Origin: JAGNRR01 sp964612525
GTDB taxonomy: Bacteria; Bacteroidota; Bacteroidia; Chitinophagales; Chitinophagaceae
Length of the DNA stretch: 26,984 nt
Direction: 5' to 3'
NCBI GenBank assembly: GCA_964612525.1
Contig: CAZTCQ010000028.1
Span: 1 to 26,984 of the forward strand
A model generated the notes under the pieces. That model ran no database searches. It saw only the letters and a program-made list of their open reading frames with translations, and had not been told where the DNA came from. A program made the translations under genes and the position numbers. This document shows positions 1 through 7,960 of the stretch, piece by piece (positions within the stretch are counted from its first letter, which is position 1; each line of letters starts with the position of its first letter).

Positions 1-702
1 TTATTTGAGTTTGATGTTGCGAAGGCGAAAAATAAAATTGCTTTGGTCAACCGAGAAAATGGAGCCGTAACCTACGGCATTGATAGTATGCTCAAAGTTT
101 TAGGACATCGATTTTCCCTAATCCGTATTTTAGGAAGGTTTCAACCCATCTATTGGTTTTTAACGCAGCTCTACAATCTGATAACTTATAATAGAAAAAT
201 TGTGATTGCTTCTGATTGCACTAAGCAAGGAAGTTGTGTGCCATCACGTAATGTTTTTTGGCGTGTATTTTTTATTATCTTTTGTGGCCTGATAACTACT
301 TGGATAGTAAATGCTTATTTTTTGAATAGGTTGAATGACTATTATATTGGGACAGGTATTCTAACAGACGCTTCTTTATTTGTGGCTCAATTAGCATTTC
401 AGTATGCGGTGTGCTTGCTTTTAAAAGAAAAAAACATTTATGACTACCTTGGGCAGCTTGCCTTTGTTTCATTTTTGGGCGCTTTATTACTATTTGCTTT
501 TTCCATTGGTCTCAGTATTTTTTCCTGGTCTGGATTGGAAATACAATTCTTAGAAATTCTATGCTACGGCCTTGTTGTGGCCTTCATGTTTTTTGAGCAC
601 AAACGTCGCGTGCATGTGGCAGGGCATAATGCTTGGCTTAGCTGGACTTGGATATTGTTTCGGTTAGCGGCCTATCCGTTTGTCTTTCGTTTGTTTGACT
701 AA
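1..702 (+). CDS. DCC-family (DUF393) protein with C-terminal membrane region, 5' partial
   Basis: The frame is open from base 1, so the gene begins left of the window and about 233 residues are visible. The stretch VTYGIDSMLKVLGHRF followed by an IYWFLTQLYNLITYNRK-type segment matches the C-terminal half of thiol-disulfide oxidoreductase DCC (DUF393) proteins. Their N-terminal D-x-x-C-x-x-C motif would lie outside the window. After this part come four or so hydrophobic segments (about FWRVFFIIFCGLITTWIV, ASLFVAQLAFQYAVCLLL, a Leu/Phe-rich segment, and ILCYGLVVAFMFF), so the domain seems joined to an integral membrane region. A TTG at 43 is an internal codon, not a convincing start. The stop overlaps the A-run of a hairpin terminator. 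The family is recognised from memory; the redox role cannot be tested without the missing motif. Confidence 0.6.
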   Translation, partial: LFEFDVAKAKNKIALVNRENGAVTYGIDSMLKVLGHRFSLIRILGRFQPIYWFLTQLYNLITYNRKIVIASDCTKQGSCVPSRNVFWRVFFIIFCGLITTWIVNAYFLNRLNDYYIGTGILTDASLFVAQLAFQYAVCLLLKEKNIYDYLGQLAFVSFLGALLLFAFSIGLSIFSWSGLEIQFLEILCYGLVVAFMFFEHKRRVHVAGHNAWLSWTWILFRLAAYPFVFRLFD

Positions 703-706
703 AAAA

Positions 707-733
707 AGCTGAAAGGAACTTTCTCTTTCAGCT
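707..733. terminator. Bidirectional hairpin terminator between convergent genes
   Basis: A perfect 9-bp stem, AGCTGAAAG (707-715) and CTTTCAGCT (725-733), has a 9-nt loop. It is preceded by a run of seven A and followed by T-rich sequence. It lies between the stop of the DUF393 gene and the end of the minus-strand lipoprotein gene, so it can serve both directions. Confidence 0.75.
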
Positions 734-755
734 TCTTTGTTCTAAATTTTCAACA

Positions 756-1289
756 CTATTTTTTGAACCAATCGTCTTGGCTAAATGTGTAGTCAGGTTT
801 ATTCGGAAAAGATTTAACCGCCCATTCGTCACAAGTGCCGTTACCAAAATCTATGGTCGCTACTAAATTGTTTTTTACATCGTAGTATTCTACAATTCCT
901 TGCACAATGTATTTACAGCCTTTGACCTTTACAATGGGTGACACAACTACTTTGGTATATTTTTTACTTTTGCTAGATTTTCCTTTCAAGCTTTTTTTCG
1001 AAGAAATACCGTTTTTGCTCAAGCTACACTGACCGCCTGATTGAAAAGTGATCGTCGCTTCTGTCACGCCGTCTACCAAATAGTCCATGCTACCACTTTC
1101 GAAATAGTTTGCATTCCTTGCCTTGACTAAATTGTTTTTTGCAGTCGTAAAATTTGCTTTTGATAATTCTAATGTAGCTTGTTCCGTCACCACATCATAC
1201 ATGAGTTGATCTTCACTGAGTTCTTTTTTGGTGCAACTGGCGATAAAAAAAAGTGCTGTTATTATGGCTAGAATGTCTATTCTTTTCAC
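756..1289 (-). CDS. Small lipoprotein of unknown function
   Basis: This 177-residue protein has a clear type II signal: MKR, a hydrophobic stretch, then a lipobox FIASC with the lipidated Cys at about residue 19, followed by TKKE. The mature part holds a helical, Asn/Lys-rich segment (about 25-65) and a basic Ser/Lys-rich stretch (about 95-115, SSKKSLKGKSSKSKKYTK) that precedes probable beta strands. Four further Cys are spread through the mature part. I recognise no family. Its start is supported by a promoter-like pair of elements about 20-50 bases upstream. It follows meaB on the same strand after 84 bases but probably has its own promoter. Likely an envelope-anchored protein; the function is not inferred. 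Confidence 0.75.
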   Translation of the reverse strand: MKRIDILAIITALFFIASCTKKELSEDQLMYDVVTEQATLELSKANFTTAKNNLVKARNANYFESGSMDYLVDGVTEATITFQSGGQCSLSKNGISSKKSLKGKSSKSKKYTKVVVSPIVKVKGCKYIVQGIVEYYDVKNNLVATIDFGNGTCDEWAVKSFPNKPDYTFSQDDWFKK

Positions 1290-1311
1290 TGATTTAATTT
1301 TTATTGAAACT

Positions 1312-1342
1312 CTAAAATAAGATGAAACTGGAAGAATTCAAA
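1312..1342 (-). promoter_or_regulatory. Bacteroidota-type promoter for the lipoprotein gene
   Basis: Read on the minus strand there is TTTG (1339-1342), a 19-nt spacer, then TATTTTAG (1312-1319). The second element matches the Bacteroidota -7 box TAnnTTTG at all but one fixed base, and the spacing fits the known -33/-7 arrangement. The start codon lies about 22 bases further on. Confidence 0.5.
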
Positions 1343-1373
1343 ACAGAAAAAAAATGGCTTGTTTATTTGAAGT

Positions 1374-2276
1374 CTAAAAAGTAGCTAACCATGCATACAA
1401 ATTAAAATTATCAGAACGAGATTTCTTTTGTAATTCCTCAAACAATTGCTTTCTATCAATATCAAGCATCCGTTTTTCTTGAATAAGTTGATAGGCTTTT
1501 TCCGTAAGTAAACTTAGTTTCTTTTCGCTTTGGTCTTGAATGGAAGCGTGATGCTTTCTAATCATATCACTCAATTCCCCGATTCCTTCTTGCTGGGTAG
1601 CCACACATTTTATCACGGGTGTTTCCCAGTCTATTGCTTTGGAGTGGGCCAGTATTTTTAAGTTTTTTATAAACTCAGAAGCATTGGGGCGATCACTTTT
1701 GTTGACCACAAAAATGTCGGCAATTTCCATGACACCTGCTTTCATTGTCTGCACTTCATCGCCTGCCTCGGGCACCACCACTACAATCGTAGTGTCCGCT
1801 AAGCCCGCAACTTCTACCTCGCTTTGTCCTACACCAACTGTTTCGATTAATACATAATCAAAGTGAGAAGCTAAAACGACATCAGCTATTTCGATTATTT
1901 TAGCGTTCAGCCCACCCAAAGAACCTCGACTTGCCAAGGAACGAATGAATACATTTTTATGTAAATAAAAATCGCTCATCCGTATGCGATCACCCAAAAG
2001 AGCCCCGAAATTGAAAGGAGAGGAGGGGTCAACAGAAAGTACCGCAATTTTTTTATCCGCTTGGGTCCAATGGTGCAAAAGTGCATTTACTAAGGTACTT
2101 TTTCCAGCGCCCGGCGGCCCCGTGATGCCTATCAATTTTGTGTTCGTATTTCGTTGCAACGACTGCAAAAGTTCTTGATAGCCCGCTAAGTTATTTTCAA
2201 CCAAGGTAATTGCTTTCGCCAAGGCTATTGATTTACCCTCGCTAATTCCTTCCTGTAAATTTGTAATAGATTGCAC
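1374..2276 (-). CDS. meaB: MeaB/ArgK-family P-loop GTPase
   Basis: This 300-residue G3E-type GTPase is of the MeaB/ArgK family. These cytoplasmic chaperones guard and reload adenosylcobalamin-dependent methylmalonyl-CoA mutase, coupling GTP hydrolysis to cofactor quality control. Visible motifs are the P-loop GPPGAGKST (about 53-61), the VDPSSPF segment (about 82-88) typical of the family, ETVGVGQSE (about 145-153, switch region with Mg/Glu residues), and the guanine-specificity motif NKSD (192-195). The length is close to the usual 300-330 residues; the C-terminal dimerisation arm is short. The start is a GTG at 2276, with an in-frame stop 24 bases upstream and no nearby ATG. No mutase gene is in the window, so the partner is inferred from the family only. 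The gene diverges from the O-antigen-ligase-like gene across 49 bases. Confidence 0.9.
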   Translation of the reverse strand: MQSITNLQEGISEGKSIALAKAITLVENNLAGYQELLQSLQRNTNTKLIGITGPPGAGKSTLVNALLHHWTQADKKIAVLSVDPSSPFNFGALLGDRIRMSDFYLHKNVFIRSLASRGSLGGLNAKIIEIADVVLASHFDYVLIETVGVGQSEVEVAGLADTTIVVVVPEAGDEVQTMKAGVMEIADIFVVNKSDRPNASEFIKNLKILAHSKAIDWETPVIKCVATQQEGIGELSDMIRKHHASIQDQSEKKLSLLTEKAYQLIQEKRMLDIDRKQLFEELQKKSRSDNFNLYAWLATF

Positions 2277-2325
2277 AATAAGTAACGAAATTAAGCGTTA
2301 ATATTAAACATTGAAAAACTAATTT

Positions 2326-3567
2326 TTGAGTCTTCCAAAACCAATTTTAAAATTCTTACAGTGGTTTCCAAACCAAGGGTTTGCCTTTGTAGCTAGTGCT
2401 GTATTTATTATAGGTTTATTGGTGGGGCGAGCTATGATGAGTATGGGCATGATAGCGCTTTTAGCTAGTGCGCTCCTCAGTTTAGACCTTAAAGAAACTT
2501 TTCAATCTCTACTAAAAAATAAATCCGCCGTCCTGCTAACCAGTGTTTTTTTACTTTTTGCGCTTACCTTTTTTTGGAGTGAGAATACTTCTTATTTTTT
2601 TAGTCGCCTTCAACTCATGTTGCCGTTTTTAGTAATGCCTTTTGCTTTTCAATCAATAAAGTGGTCGGCAAAGTACTTTGACTATTTGTTCATGCTATTA
2701 ATCGCCATAGTTGTTTTAGGTTCTATTTGGAGTTTGGTTCAGTACGTGACTAATATGGAAGCGATAAATGCAAGCTATGGATTGTCTAAAAGTATGCCCA
2801 CGCCGTTTAGTAAAGATCACATACGTTTTGGAGTCGCGGTTGTGGTGGGAATTAGTTTTTGTTTTCAATTGATCAAAAAAAATAATTCTAAAGGGTTGTG
2901 GATGGTTGTCGCTGCTTTTTTAATTGTCTATCTGCATATTCTAGCCAGCAAGACTGCTTTACTTGCCCTTTACCTTATCATTTTATTTGAAATTGTTCAA
3001 CTGATTCTTAAAAAGAAAAAGGTCTTTTTTGGATTGTCTATTTTGTTGGTGCTCGTGATTTCTCCCGTCTTTTTCTTTTACACAAGCAATACGTTTAGGG
3101 CCAAAATGTACTACACGCAATATGCGTTCAAAGAGATGATGAACGCAAAGGTGCAAACCAATGTAAGCGACGAGGGAAGAATTGTTTCTTATCAAACTAC
3201 GCTTTCTATTTTAAGAGATAATTGGTGGTTGGGCGTTGGGTTAGGCGATGGGCAAGATGAAATAAAACAAGTTTACATTGAAAGAGGCATTCCTACTGAA
3301 AAAATATTGTATCCTCATAATCAGTTTTTATATGTTGCCTTAATATCAGGTGTGCTCGGGTTTCTTTATTTCTTGTTTGTCACTTTGGGGGTTGTTTTTT
3401 CTAGTTATAAAAAGAGCGATTGGCTCAGTTCGTTTTTGCTGATTTTTTTAGTACCCTTATTTGTAGAAGCTTTTTTTAATACACAATATGGTGTTGCCAT
3501 ATTCTTATTTTTCTTTTTGTTATTGGAGCGAAAGTCCTCGGTACATGCTAAAGAAGGAGTCCACTAG
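2326..3567 (+). CDS. O-antigen ligase / Wzy-type polymerase family membrane protein
   Basis: This polytopic inner-membrane protein of 413 residues has about 10-12 hydrophobic segments. The Wzy_C / O-antigen ligase signature is visible near residues 299-345: WWLGVGLGDG, then YPHNQFLYVALISGVLGF. This corresponds to the 'PHN..L......G..G' motif of the large periplasmic loop, whose His is important in WaaL-type ligases. Such proteins transfer undecaprenyl-linked polysaccharide to lipid A core or polymerise it; which of the two cannot be told here. The only start in reach is TTG at 2326, directly after an in-frame TAA at 2320; the next Met is about residue 37, inside a membrane segment. No glycosyltransferase cluster surrounds it. 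Confidence 0.8.
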   Translation: MSLPKPILKFLQWFPNQGFAFVASAVFIIGLLVGRAMMSMGMIALLASALLSLDLKETFQSLLKNKSAVLLTSVFLLFALTFFWSENTSYFFSRLQLMLPFLVMPFAFQSIKWSAKYFDYLFMLLIAIVVLGSIWSLVQYVTNMEAINASYGLSKSMPTPFSKDHIRFGVAVVVGISFCFQLIKKNNSKGLWMVVAAFLIVYLHILASKTALLALYLIILFEIVQLILKKKKVFFGLSILLVLVISPVFFFYTSNTFRAKMYYTQYAFKEMMNAKVQTNVSDEGRIVSYQTTLSILRDNWWLGVGLGDGQDEIKQVYIERGIPTEKILYPHNQFLYVALISGVLGFLYFLFVTLGVVFSSYKKSDWLSSFLLIFLVPLFVEAFFNTQYGVAIFLFFFLLLERKSSVHAKEGVH

Positions 3568-3642
3568 CTTTTGTTTTTGCCACGCTTTCATATTTTGTGA
3601 GTAGGATTAATATTTTAACCTTTCTATGCAGCTCTTTGACCT

Positions 3643-3650
3643 TACTTTTG
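3643..3650 (+). promoter_or_regulatory. Possible -7 box upstream of the LON-domain gene
   Basis: TACTTTTG matches TAnnTTTG exactly and ends nine bases before the ATG at 3660. A TTTC 18 nt upstream is a 3-of-4 match to the -33 TTTG. If it is used, the transcript would be leaderless or nearly so. Confidence 0.35.
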
Positions 3651-3659
3651 ACACGTAGT

Positions 3660-4295
3660 ATGACAAGTTTTTTACCCATTTTTCCTTTAAATATTGTTGT
3701 CTTTCCTGGTGAAGCGTTGAATTTACACATCTTTGAAGATCGCTATAAACAGCTAGTTCAAGAATGCTTCGAGGAAGAGAAAGAGTTTGGAATCCCGACC
3801 GTAATTGACAATAAACTGAGGGAGCTAGGTACCAAAGTGAAAATAGTAAGTATTGAAAAAAAATATGCGGATGGAAGCATGGATGTCAAAACTCAAGGGA
3901 TTTCTACTTTCAGAATTTTAGAAGTGATTGACAAAGTGCCAAATAAATTGTACAAAGGAGCGGTTGTCAGCAGTGTACCCACAGAGTATTACGACGGCAA
4001 GCCTTCTAAAATGAAAGTGATTATGAAAGAAATTGAAATGTTTCACAAATTGCTTAAAATCAAAAAAGACTATGGAATTCCTGTTGAAGAGCTTACGGCT
4101 TATCACATAGCGCATCATATTGGCTTGAACATTGAGGAGGAGTATGACGTATTAAGAATGCCTAAAGAAAGTCAGCGTCAGGAATATATTTTACGACACT
4201 TACGCAAAGTGTTGCCTACTGCTCATGAGCTTAAAAATCTTCAAGAACGAATAAAACTAAATGGTCACTATAAACGATTATCTTTAGACGATTAA
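3660..4295 (+). CDS. Stand-alone LON substrate-binding domain protein
   Basis: This protein of about 211 residues opens with FLPIFPLNIVVFPGE and then LHIFEDRYKQLV, the classic start of the LON N-terminal (PF02190) domain, which in Lon protease recognises unfolded substrates. There is no AAA+ or Ser-Lys protease part, so this is a stand-alone LON-domain protein as found in many bacteria; its job is not established. The C-terminal half (from about residue 110) is helical and charged. I chose the ATG at 3660 rather than the GTG at 3597. The family's conserved FPL segment starts just after it, the extra 21 residues are not conserved in character, and a -7-like box lies between the two. It is followed 12 bases later by coaX and is probably co-transcribed with it. 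Confidence 0.8.
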   Translation: MTSFLPIFPLNIVVFPGEALNLHIFEDRYKQLVQECFEEEKEFGIPTVIDNKLRELGTKVKIVSIEKKYADGSMDVKTQGISTFRILEVIDKVPNKLYKGAVVSSVPTEYYDGKPSKMKVIMKEIEMFHKLLKIKKDYGIPVEELTAYHIAHHIGLNIEEEYDVLRMPKESQRQEYILRHLRKVLPTAHELKNLQERIKLNGHYKRLSLDD

Positions 4296-4307
4296 CTGAT
4301 ACCAATT

Positions 4308-5036
4308 ATGGCCGTTGTACACTTTTGTTTAGACTTTGGGAATACTAGAAAAAAATTAGGTTACTTTCAGGATGAAAAGTTGATTAACGAAATCACCTTG
4401 CAGGATGACTATGTCTCACACCTCACTGAGCTTCTGACTTATTATAAGCCACAGTCTTCTATTTTGTCAAGTGTCGTAAATCATGATCCGTTGGTGAACG
4501 AATTATTGTCCGCTCATTCTACTTTTATACTTCTCGACCCTACCACACCACTTCCTTTTTTAAATGCCTACGGTTCACCAAAAACTCTAGGGAATGATCG
4601 CTTGGCCTTGGTTGCCGGGCTTAGGCAATTTTATCCGAATAAGAATAGCTTGGCCATAAGCATAGGTACATGTATCACCTATAATTTTTTAACCGCCAAT
4701 CATACTTTTCGAGGCGGAGCTATTTCTCCAGGAGTTCATTTACGTTTAAAGAGTATGCATGAATTTACCGATAAACTTCCTTTGGTAGCCGATAGGGGGT
4801 ATGATGAGATTCTAGGTTTTGACACTGAAACATCGATTCGAAGCGGAGCCATGAATGGTGCGGCTGCTGAAATTGACGGGATGATCAATCGCTACCGAGA
4901 TGAATATGGCGAAATTAACGCAGTTTTAACGGGTGGTGATACCCGCTACTTTGCTCGACGAATAAAAAACGAGATATTTGCCGACCAATATTTTACACTA
5001 AAAGGGCTCTACGCCATCTTAATACACAATGCATAA
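4308..5036 (+). CDS. coaX: Type III pantothenate kinase
   Basis: This enzyme performs the first step of coenzyme A synthesis: ATP-dependent phosphorylation of pantothenate, typically potassium-dependent and without CoA feedback. The 242-residue protein has the acetate/sugar-kinase-fold motifs of CoaX: D9-x-GNT near the N-terminus (phosphate 1), GNDR at 95-98 with the presumed catalytic Asp97, GTCIT at 120-124 (phosphate 2), and RGGAISPG at 135-142. Two positions differ from the usual D-x-GTA-x-T-x-D pattern: Ser118 precedes GT and Asn126 follows it. The stop overlaps the next start by 8 nt (5029-5036), implying translational coupling. Annotation is firm; full activity is likely but the two substitutions deserve a check. 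Confidence 0.9.
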   Translation: MAVVHFCLDFGNTRKKLGYFQDEKLINEITLQDDYVSHLTELLTYYKPQSSILSSVVNHDPLVNELLSAHSTFILLDPTTPLPFLNAYGSPKTLGNDRLALVAGLRQFYPNKNSLAISIGTCITYNFLTANHTFRGGAISPGVHLRLKSMHEFTDKLPLVADRGYDEILGFDTETSIRSGAMNGAAAEIDGMINRYRDEYGEINAVLTGGDTRYFARRIKNEIFADQYFTLKGLYAILIHNA

Positions 5037-6294
5037 ATCAAGCTTATTATTAATCGCCCTTTTGCTCAGTAGCTTTACAAGTTTAGTAGCCCAAGAAAAT
5101 TCTCCTTACACTCGTTACGGTCTTGGTTTGTTGCAACAAGATGGCAATGTTTCCAACCGTGGGATGGGAGGCGCTTCACTGGCTGACCGTAGTAATACTT
5201 TAATCAATCCGCAGAATCCCTCTTCATATTCTGCACTAAAACTTACTTCTTATCAGCTGGGGCTGTCTGGTTCCTCATTCAACATCCAAAGTAGGAATTC
5301 AGCCAATCGTACAGGGGGATTTGGTTTGTCTTACGTAAATCTTGCTTTCCCAGTTGCTAAACGCACGGCCGTCAGTTTTGGCTTATTGCCTTACTCACAG
5401 GTAAAATACAATTTACAAGCAATTGATACCGTTCCTTCTATCTCGGAAGTTCAAAAAGATTATGTAGGCTCTGGGAGTCTTCAAAGAGTATATTTGGGCG
5501 CAGCTCACGAATACAAAGGATTTTCATTAGGTTTTAATGCTAGCTATTTATTCGGCAACTATCAGAATAATCTTTCACAGTCTTTTACTGATTCCTTAGA
5601 TATTTTAAGCACCGATGTGCTGCGCAGAAATACATTGGGCGGATTGATGTGGGAGTTAGGCGCTTCTTACCATTATAAAATTAAAGAGGAAAAGTATTTT
5701 AATGTTGGAGCTACTTTTTCTAATCGGGCTAACATAAATACTACCGCCGAAAGTTATTCCTTTTCTTCAATTGGGAGCGTGAGCTCCGGCATTTATTCTT
5801 ATCGCGTAGATAGTACCGTTGGTAAAAGAGGAAAAACAGTATTGCCATCCAACCTGGGTTTGGGAGTGCAGTTGGGGAATGGAGATTATTGGAAAGTGGG
5901 TGCGGATTATCGCCGATCAGATTGGTCTTCTTTTAGATCTTTCGAAGTCGCTGATTCTTTTGCTAATTCGTCTTCCATTCGATTTGGTGGAGAAATTACT
6001 CCAGATATCAATGATAAATTCAATGTGTGGAAACGCGTAGCCTACCGCTTAGGGGGGTATTATGAAAACATGCCCTTGAGATTGAACAACACACAGCTAA
6101 GCGCTATGGGCGTAACAGCGGGTGTGGGTTATCCGATTCGAAGAACGCTGCGCAGCATTGGTCAAATTAATGCTTCGTTTGAATTAGGTCGACGCGGAAC
6201 GCTAGATAATGGCCTGATTCGAGAAAGCTTCTCTAGATTTACCATTGGCGTTACGGTCAATGACCGTTGGTTCTTGAAGCGCAGATATGACTAG
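5029..6294 (+). CDS. Outer-membrane beta-barrel protein next to lptC (FadL/PorV-like)
   Basis: This 421-residue protein starts with a Sec signal peptide (MHKSSLLLIALLLSSFTSLVAQ). The mature protein begins with ENSPYTRYGLGLL, then RGMGGASLADR and INPQNPSSYSAL. The 'G.GG...A......NP..P' pattern is typical of Bacteroidota FadL/PorV-like barrels, in which an N-terminal plug precedes the strands. The rest alternates polar and aromatic residues as in a beta barrel, and it ends in a short basic tail after WFL. The gene overlaps coaX upstream and lptC downstream by 8 nt each, so the three are probably translated together. The neighbourhood suggests an envelope role possibly linked to LPS export; the substrate is unknown and this is inference from context. 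Confidence 0.75.
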   Translation: MHKSSLLLIALLLSSFTSLVAQENSPYTRYGLGLLQQDGNVSNRGMGGASLADRSNTLINPQNPSSYSALKLTSYQLGLSGSSFNIQSRNSANRTGGFGLSYVNLAFPVAKRTAVSFGLLPYSQVKYNLQAIDTVPSISEVQKDYVGSGSLQRVYLGAAHEYKGFSLGFNASYLFGNYQNNLSQSFTDSLDILSTDVLRRNTLGGLMWELGASYHYKIKEEKYFNVGATFSNRANINTTAESYSFSSIGSVSSGIYSYRVDSTVGKRGKTVLPSNLGLGVQLGNGDYWKVGADYRRSDWSSFRSFEVADSFANSSSIRFGGEITPDINDKFNVWKRVAYRLGGYYENMPLRLNNTQLSAMGVTAGVGYPIRRTLRSIGQINASFELGRRGTLDNGLIRESFSRFTIGVTVNDRWFLKRRYD

Positions 6295-6847
6295 GTTTTT
6301 TTTGGGATTACTGGGTGTTTGTCTTTTTTTGACTTCCTGTCAAGAAAACGAAATGAGCCTGAGTGACGTAAAAAAACTTTATGAAGCGAAGCAAGAACGT
6401 GGTGAAGACGTAACCATTTTGTATAGTGAAAATGGATATACAAAAGCCAAGCTATTTGCGCATAGTTTTTATCAAAAAAAAGAAATGACTCCACCTTTTG
6501 TTGAAATGAAGGACGGCCTACGCGTTGATTTTTATGATGAGCAGTCGGCTGTTAAAAGTACGCTCACCGCAAAATATGGACGCTACTATGAATCAAAAGG
6601 AAACGTATTGGTAAAAGATAGTGTGGTAGTAAAAAATGTAAAAAAAGAAACGCTAGAAACCGAAGAGCTTGTTTGGAATGAAAATTTAGGAAAATTTTTT
6701 TCTGACAAACCTGTAAAAGTGAGCACAGCCACTCAGGTCATTTATGGTGATGGTCTCGAGGCCAATCAAGATTTTTCTACCTATAAAATCACCAATGTAA
6801 AAGGAGTGATTTCGGTTGACAAAAATAGAGTGCCGCGAATGGATTAA
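6287..6847 (+). CDS. lptC: LPS export periplasmic protein LptC (lipoprotein form)
   Basis: This 186-residue protein has a lipoprotein signal (hydrophobic stretch ending LFLTSC, Cys at about 18). It is followed by a beta-rich LptC/YrbK-type domain: LYSENGYTKAKLFA, VDFYDEQSAVKSTLTAKYGRYYESKGNVLVKDSV, then ETEELVWNENLGKFFSDKPVKV. These are the repeating beta-jellyroll strands of the Lpt bridge that carries LPS from LptBFG to LptA. E. coli LptC has a transmembrane anchor; Bacteroidota forms are often lipoproteins like this one. The start ATG overlaps the end of the OMP gene by 8 nt. No lptA/B/F/G is in the window. Confidence 0.85.
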   Translation: MTRFFLGLLGVCLFLTSCQENEMSLSDVKKLYEAKQERGEDVTILYSENGYTKAKLFAHSFYQKKEMTPPFVEMKDGLRVDFYDEQSAVKSTLTAKYGRYYESKGNVLVKDSVVVKNVKKETLETEELVWNENLGKFFSDKPVKVSTATQVIYGDGLEANQDFSTYKITNVKGVISVDKNRVPRMD

Positions 6848-6920
6848 GATAGTGAAGGCTTAATCACATTCTGATAATAAAATAGGATGGCTAAAAATTC
6901 ATTAGCCGTCGGCATTGTAA

Positions 6921-6928
6921 TAAATTTG
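6921..6928 (+). promoter_or_regulatory. Possible -7 box for mdh, preceded by a small hairpin
   Basis: TAAATTTG matches TAnnTTTG and leaves a leader of roughly 30 bases before the mdh start. No good TTTG lies at the -33 position. Instead a 6-bp inverted repeat GGCTAA/TTAGCC (6889-6894 and 6902-6907) covers that region and could be an operator or chance. Confidence 0.35.
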
Positions 6929-6965
6929 TGGAACTTCTAAACAATAATTTAAAAAATAAAGAAAA

Positions 6966-7904
6966 ATGAAAGTAACCGTAGTAGGAGCAGGTGCCGTGGG
7001 CACAACCTGTGCTGACAACATCGCTCGTAAACAAATTTGTGACGAACTCGTATTAGTGGATATCAAAGAGGGCTATGCCGAAGGGAAAGCCATGGACTTG
7101 AACCAAACAGCGCAAATCGAAGGGTTTGATACTACCATAATAGGAACCACTGGCGATTACTCAAAAACAGCAGGTAGCTCGGTTGCAGTAGTTACCTCCG
7201 GAATCCCACGGAAGCCGGGTATGACTCGTGCTGAATTAATCGGGATTAATGCAGGAATCGTCAAAGAAGTAACTAGTAATATTTTGAAGCACTCACCCGA
7301 TTGCATTTTTGTGATTATTTCTAATCCTATGGATACAATGACTTATTTGACATTAAAGTCTACGGGTCTTCCAAAAAATCGTGTCATAGGAATGGGTGGA
7401 ATTTTGGATAGTGCCCGCTTTCGATATAGAATTAGCGAAGCTATGAATTGTTCGCCAAATGATTTACAAGCAACAGTAATTGGTGGTCATGGTGATAAAA
7501 CCATGATTCCTTTGACTCGTTTGGCAACATACGGTGGTTTACCCATTGGTAATTTCTTGACAGAAGAGGCTATGACTGAAGTGGCTCAAAAAACAATGGT
7601 GGGAGGAGCGACTCTAACGGGTCTGTTAGGAACAAGTGCTTGGTATGCACCCGGAGCCGCTGGCGCTTTATTAGTAGAAAGCATTGTGCGAGACGAAAAG
7701 AAAATCATGCCTTGCTGTGTAGCACTAGAAGGTGAATATGGCGAGAGGGATCTTTGTATTGGAGTGCCGGTTGTAATTGGTAAAAACGGTTGGGAAAAAA
7801 TCGTAGATTACAAACTGAATGATGAAGAGCAAGCGTTGTTCAAAGCTTCTGCTGAAGCAGTAAAAACTATGAATGATTCTCTGAAAGAATTAGAAGTACT
7901 ATAG
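6966..7904 (+). CDS. mdh: Malate dehydrogenase (LDH-like type)
   Basis: This TCA-cycle enzyme oxidises malate to oxaloacetate with NAD+. The 312-residue protein has a Rossmann GAGAVG loop (7-12) with an acidic residue, Asp32, at the end of strand 2, favouring NAD. It has the mobile active-site loop with Arg82 and Arg88 (PRKPGMTR), Asn120 in SNPMD, Asp148 and Arg151 in GGILDSARF, and the catalytic His175 in GGHGDKT. The R-K-P-G-M-(S/T)-R loop marks malate rather than lactate specificity. The length is normal for the LDH-like MDH class found in Bacteroidota. The gene is monocistronic, with its own -7-like box and a strong terminator immediately after it. Confidence 0.95.
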   Translation: MKVTVVGAGAVGTTCADNIARKQICDELVLVDIKEGYAEGKAMDLNQTAQIEGFDTTIIGTTGDYSKTAGSSVAVVTSGIPRKPGMTRAELIGINAGIVKEVTSNILKHSPDCIFVIISNPMDTMTYLTLKSTGLPKNRVIGMGGILDSARFRYRISEAMNCSPNDLQATVIGGHGDKTMIPLTRLATYGGLPIGNFLTEEAMTEVAQKTMVGGATLTGLLGTSAWYAPGAAGALLVESIVRDEKKIMPCCVALEGEYGERDLCIGVPVVIGKNGWEKIVDYKLNDEEQALFKASAEAVKTMNDSLKELEVL

Positions 7905-7929
7905 AATATTAAATGTAGCTTTAATAAAG

Positions 7930-7960
7930 GCGTTACTCTTTCGAGGGTAGCGCTTTTTTT
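7930..7960 (+). terminator. Strong rho-independent terminator with UUCG tetraloop
   Basis: A 10-bp stem, GCGTTACTCT (7930-7939) and AGGGTAGCGC (7944-7953), including two G-U pairs, encloses a TTCG tetraloop and is followed by seven T. It ends mdh transcription and overlaps the stop codon of the convergent tolC-type gene by two bases. Confidence 0.9.

Noticed and set aside
2298..2307. Palindrome TTAATATTAA between meaB and the ligase-like gene as an operator
   Set aside because: A 10-base A/T-only palindrome is expected by chance in such AT-rich sequence, and nothing else supports it.
3597..3659. 21-residue N-terminal extension of the LON-domain protein from a GTG
   Set aside because: The family begins just after the ATG at 3660, and a -7-like box lies within the extension.
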